Source of the DNA: Odoribacter sp.
GTDB taxonomy: Bacteria; Bacteroidota; Bacteroidia; Bacteroidales; Marinifilaceae
Direction of reading: 5' to 3'
Assembly (NCBI GenBank): GCA_020024465.1
Contig: JAHHTT010000078.1
Location: 1-7,527 of the forward strand
Length of the DNA: 7,527 nucleotides
Numbering within the stretch: the stretch's first letter is position 1; each line of letters starts with the position of its first letter. Both the position numbers and the translations under genes were made by a program. Below the pieces are notes generated by a model, which worked only from the letters and a program-made list of their open reading frames with translations, did not search any database and was not told the DNA's origin. Positions 5,562 to 7,527 of this stretch are shown piece after piece.

Positions 5562-7045
5562 ACATAACTCCTTATGATCGCATCACAGGACGCTTCTGAC
5601 ATATCCCTCGTTTGAATCAGTTTTTTCCCCATCGCTTCTATGATAGATAGTGGTGGAACAGGCATAGAATTCACTTCAGTGGAGTTTACCTGTGTTGATC
5701 CATTTAGAATACGATAATATCTATCATATAGTGTGGAATTAAACAGAACATACAGACCATACACAACACATTCTGAAAGTTCTTGAAGTCCGCTAATGAA
5801 GTTTATTTTATTCTGCGTACTAATCTCTTCATATTCAGGATGCTTGCGAGCTAAATAAATACCACACTGCAACCGGCGATGTTCCTCTTTTGCAGTAAAT
5901 CTCTTCACAAACAGGTAGTTTTCATTTTTTTGGAGAAGTCCTTTTTGATCTGTAACAATATACTCATGCTCTTTCCCAACAGGGAAACTCACTTTTCCAT
6001 CTTTAATATGTTGTGCATAAAATAGAGGAACTGCCTTATCTTCTGCTTCATCCCGAAGAACATCTCTGTTTCGGAAATCTACCGTCAAACCGGTTTTCAT
6101 CTTCATGCCAAGACTTGGTAGAGTATCTGTCCACTGATTAAGGCGGTTTAATGTGTCCACTTCCTCGGTTCCAGTAACCAAATACACGTAGAATTCTTCT
6201 CCGCTCACAACTGTAGAATAAGGTGCTTCAAACTCGGTAATATCAGAGAAGTCAGCATTGCTTTTTGTAGAGGTTATCATGATGTTTGCTGGCTTTTCTC
6301 GTGTTTTTTTGATCTTGATGATAATGGTTTCCTGCAAGACACTTTCTCTTTCAAAAACCTTATCACGGCTAACAAACAGATGGATATGTTCCAGAGCCCC
6401 CTCGGTCAGGAACTTTTCTCTGAATCTCCTAAAGTAAGCTCCGGATGTCCAAGATCGAGGAATAATATAGACCATCTCACCATTTTCCTTCAAATTGAAA
6501 AGGCTCATGGATGCAAAAAGGAAATAGAGATTGGGAGCTCCATAGCAGATATCAGGCATAGCCAATGCTTCCGGAGCATCTTTGGGAATCTTCATATACG
6601 GAGGATTTCCAATCACAAGATCATATTTGACCGGGTTCAGATTCGCACCAAACATAGAATTGTAATCTTCCATCTGACTTAGGATATAGTTGTCTGAAAT
6701 AATCTGATATGCAACTTCAATAGTTGAACTTTGGCAGGCCCAATTCAAGTTGGCTTTCAGCAAATCCAAAATATTCGGATCATTTTCATAGCAAACCAAA
6801 ATAATCCGCTTCAGCTTAGGCATCTCCTGCAGTCTGTCAATCAGTGCCAGGGACAGGATTCCGGAGCCAGCTCCAGGATCGAGAATGGAGATTTCTTCTT
6901 TTTCTTCAGGAACATTCAGCAACTGTGCCATAAATATAGCAGTTTCCTTACTGGTGAAGAATTGACCATACTTCTTACGAAGAGTCTTGGGCATCTGATC
7001 GATATATTCATTTGTAATTTGAATAGCATGGTCAATTATTTTCAT
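5558..7045 (-). CDS. Type II N6-adenine DNA methyltransferase, BsuBI/PstI-type
   Basis: This 495-residue class-gamma adenine methyltransferase is close in size to the BsuBI and PstI methylases (about 500). Motif X-like KYGQFFTSKETAIFMA (25-40) comes first. Then motif I DPGAGSGIL (56-64) binds S-adenosylmethionine, and motif IV NPPY (147-150) forms the catalytic site. The C-terminal target-recognition half includes the conserved NGSTQVNSTEVNSMPVP segment (448-464). It would methylate adenine in the site cut by its partner, by family CTGCAG, and so protect the host. The ATG at 7045 overlaps the regulator's TGA as ATGA; a GGAG lies about 11 nt upstream within the regulator gene. One CTGCAG occurs inside this gene (6827-6832). 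No truncation or missing motif is seen. Confidence 0.93.
   Translation of the reverse strand: MKIIDHAIQITNEYIDQMPKTLRKKYGQFFTSKETAIFMAQLLNVPEEKEEISILDPGAGSGILSLALIDRLQEMPKLKRIILVCYENDPNILDLLKANLNWACQSSTIEVAYQIISDNYILSQMEDYNSMFGANLNPVKYDLVIGNPPYMKIPKDAPEALAMPDICYGAPNLYFLFASMSLFNLKENGEMVYIIPRSWTSGAYFRRFREKFLTEGALEHIHLFVSRDKVFERESVLQETIIIKIKKTREKPANIMITSTKSNADFSDITEFEAPYSTVVSGEEFYVYLVTGTEEVDTLNRLNQWTDTLPSLGMKMKTGLTVDFRNRDVLRDEAEDKAVPLFYAQHIKDGKVSFPVGKEHEYIVTDQKGLLQKNENYLFVKRFTAKEEHRRLQCGIYLARKHPEYEEISTQNKINFISGLQELSECVVYGLYVLFNSTLYDRYYRILNGSTQVNSTEVNSMPVPPLSIIEAMGKKLIQTRDMSEASCDAIIRSYV
6827..6832. other. CTGCAG site, the predicted target of the local R-M system
   Basis: This is the only CTGCAG I find in the window, roughly what chance would give for a 7.5-kb AT-rich sequence. 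It lies within the methyltransferase gene, so host DNA here must be methylated if the endonuclease has PstI/BsuBI specificity. Confidence 0.4.
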
Positions 7046-7245
7046 ACTTTAATAAACTCCATAATGTCGTTAATATCACAGTTCATCGCAACACAGATTT
7101 TATATAGGCTTTCCATAGAAACAAACTCATCTCGTCCCATTTTGGCTAAAACATTGAAACTGATCCCTGCTGCATTCTTAAGTTCTGTACGATTGATTTT
7201 TTTATCAATGAGCATCTTCCAAAGCCTATCATAACTAACTGGCAT
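7042..7245 (-). CDS. Small Cro/CI-type HTH regulator of the R-M operon
   Basis: This 67-residue protein is a bare helix-turn-helix of the XRE/YozG-like class. YDRLWKMLIDKKINRTELKN (5-24) and AAGISFNVLAKMGR (25-38) give helices 1-3, with the turn at AGIS (26-29) and the recognition helix around 29-36. SMESLYKICVAMNCDINDIMEFI (43-65) forms the closing helices with the typical CDI.DI(M/V)E ending. As first gene of the cluster, joined to the methyltransferase by an ATGA overlap, it probably acts as a controller of R-M expression, perhaps binding the inverted repeat at 7310-7329; this is inferred. The ATG at 7245 has GGAG (7256-7253) 7 nt upstream. Such small regulators also occur alone in clostridial mobile DNA, so a control role over the R-M genes is likely but not proven. 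Confidence 0.88.
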   Translation of the reverse strand: MPVSYDRLWKMLIDKKINRTELKNAAGISFNVLAKMGRDEFVSMESLYKICVAMNCDINDIMEFIKV

Positions 7246-7275
7246 TACAGTTCTCCATTCACGGTCATTTTTTAT

Positions 7276-7305
7276 ATTATATCACATCCAGTCAATATAT
7301 GCCAA
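7276..7305 (-). promoter_or_regulatory. Promoter of the regulator/R-M operon (extended -10)
   Basis: On the minus strand TTGGCA (7305-7300) is followed after 18 nt by TATAAT (7281-7276), preceded by TGA, making an extended -10 (TGnTATAAT). Transcription would begin near 7267-7270, about 20-25 nt before the ATG at 7245. An alternative TTGACT at 7295-7290 is too close to the -10 to serve as its -35. Confidence 0.7.
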
Positions 7306-7309
7306 GAAT

Positions 7310-7329
7310 TACTCATGATTTCGTGAGTA
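7310..7329. promoter_or_regulatory. Inverted repeat upstream of the operon promoter, possible operator
   Basis: TACTCA (7310-7315) and TGAGTA (7324-7329) are perfect 6-bp arms with an 8-nt spacer. They sit just upstream of the -35 box at 7300-7305. This spacing is about two helical turns between arm centres minus a few bases, which suits a dimeric Cro/CI-type protein. Binding by the adjacent regulator is inferred from position. As a hairpin it lacks a T-tract and would be a poor terminator for the gene to its right. Confidence 0.4.
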
Positions 7330-7339
7330 TTATTCCTTT

Positions 7340-7527
7340 CTATTTTTTGTACGTTAGCAACTTCGTGGGAATGCCTTTCTGTAAAGCATACTCGACTAAC
7401 TCCCGTGCGTTACTGGCTGGATGCCAAGCATAGGCAATTAGGTAATCTACATGATCTACCATATATCGGTTCGCTCTGACGATAGCGACACGGCGTGGGA
7501 CACGTTCCATGTCAGGAGGGTAATAGG
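7340..7527 (-). CDS. SLOG-type (DUF1273-like) protein, C-terminal part, cut by the right window edge
   Basis: The minus-strand frame is open from the right edge and ends with TAG at 7342-7340, giving 61 codons. It contains YYPPDMERVPRRVAIVRANR, then YMVDHVDYLIAYAWHPASNA, then ELVEYALQKGIP. This resembles the C-terminal half of short clostridial SLOG-superfamily proteins (Rossmann-like, predicted nucleotide- or ligand-binding), with the usual order of R.A(I/L)V..N..M(V/I)...D..IAY and a closing strand after A..KG(I/K). The glycine-rich N-terminal motif would lie outside the window. Role unknown; some SLOG proteins act as sensors in defence systems, but this small type is common near mobile DNA without such partners. 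It ends 35 nt before the R-M -35 box, on the same strand and with no terminator, so read-through into the R-M operon is possible. Confidence 0.7.
   Translation of the reverse strand, partial: YYPPDMERVPRRVAIVRANRYMVDHVDYLIAYAWHPASNARELVEYALQKGIPTKLLTYKK

Noticed and set aside
7186..7215. TTGAT-A7-ATCAA hairpin-like sequence in the regulator gene
   Set aside because: It is AT-rich, lies in coding sequence and is explained by Ile-Asp-Lys-Lys-Ile-Asn codons.
6380..7234. Long plus-strand frames (100 and 167 codons) opposite the methyltransferase and regulator
   Set aside because: They are antisense to conserved motifs of the methyltransferase and the HTH protein and have no recognisable domain; they are mirror frames.
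1..7527. CRISPR array, tRNA or rRNA
   Set aside because: No regularly spaced repeats, no cloverleaf with conserved T-loop, and no ribosomal RNA signature were seen.

Overview
The window is AT-rich and reads like accessory DNA of a gut-type Clostridia (Bacillota; Lachnospiraceae or Oscillospiraceae-like). The evidence is strong GGAGG-type ribosome binding sites, A/T-rich spacers, a clostridial YozG-like Cro/CI regulator, a clostridial SLOG-type protein at the right edge, and IS200/IS605 and IS256 remnants at the left edge. No species can be named from it.

Layout. Positions 1-118 hold the 5' end of an IS200/IS605 tnpA (minus strand, running off the left edge). It abuts a 5'-truncated IS256-family transposase (119-469, plus) whose likely right terminal repeat lies at 633-649. 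Positions 470-1089 contain no intact gene. They carry a strong minus-strand intrinsic terminator (711-748), two short decayed-looking minus-strand open frames, and a possible minus-strand promoter. From 1090 to 7245 six genes lie head to tail on the minus strand. In transcription order they are a small Cro/CI-type regulator (7042-7245), an N6-adenine DNA methyltransferase (5558-7045), a BsuBI/PstI-type restriction endonuclease (4641-5561), a TIGR02391/Ymh HEPN-like gene split by a frameshift (3752-4616), an ApeA-like HEPN protein (2252-3697), and a DUF2971 protein (1090-2148). An extended -10 promoter and an inverted repeat sit just upstream of the regulator. The right edge (7340-7527) is the C-terminal end of a SLOG-type gene on the same strand.

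How the genes may work together. Regulator, methyltransferase and endonuclease are translationally coupled by two ATGA overlaps and form a type II restriction-modification (R-M) unit. By family its target would be CTGCAG. The next two genes both carry the HEPN ribonuclease signature R-N-x3-H (R-x4-H). The cassette therefore looks like a composite defence island, with DNA restriction first and possibly RNA-cleaving abortive-infection modules behind it, all on one strand. The most striking detail is that the TIGR02391/Ymh gene is split at an A8 tract, and removing one A restores a normal full-length 287-residue protein. This may be an on/off (phase-variable or slippage-dependent) switch, a recent pseudogene, or a homopolymer sequencing error.
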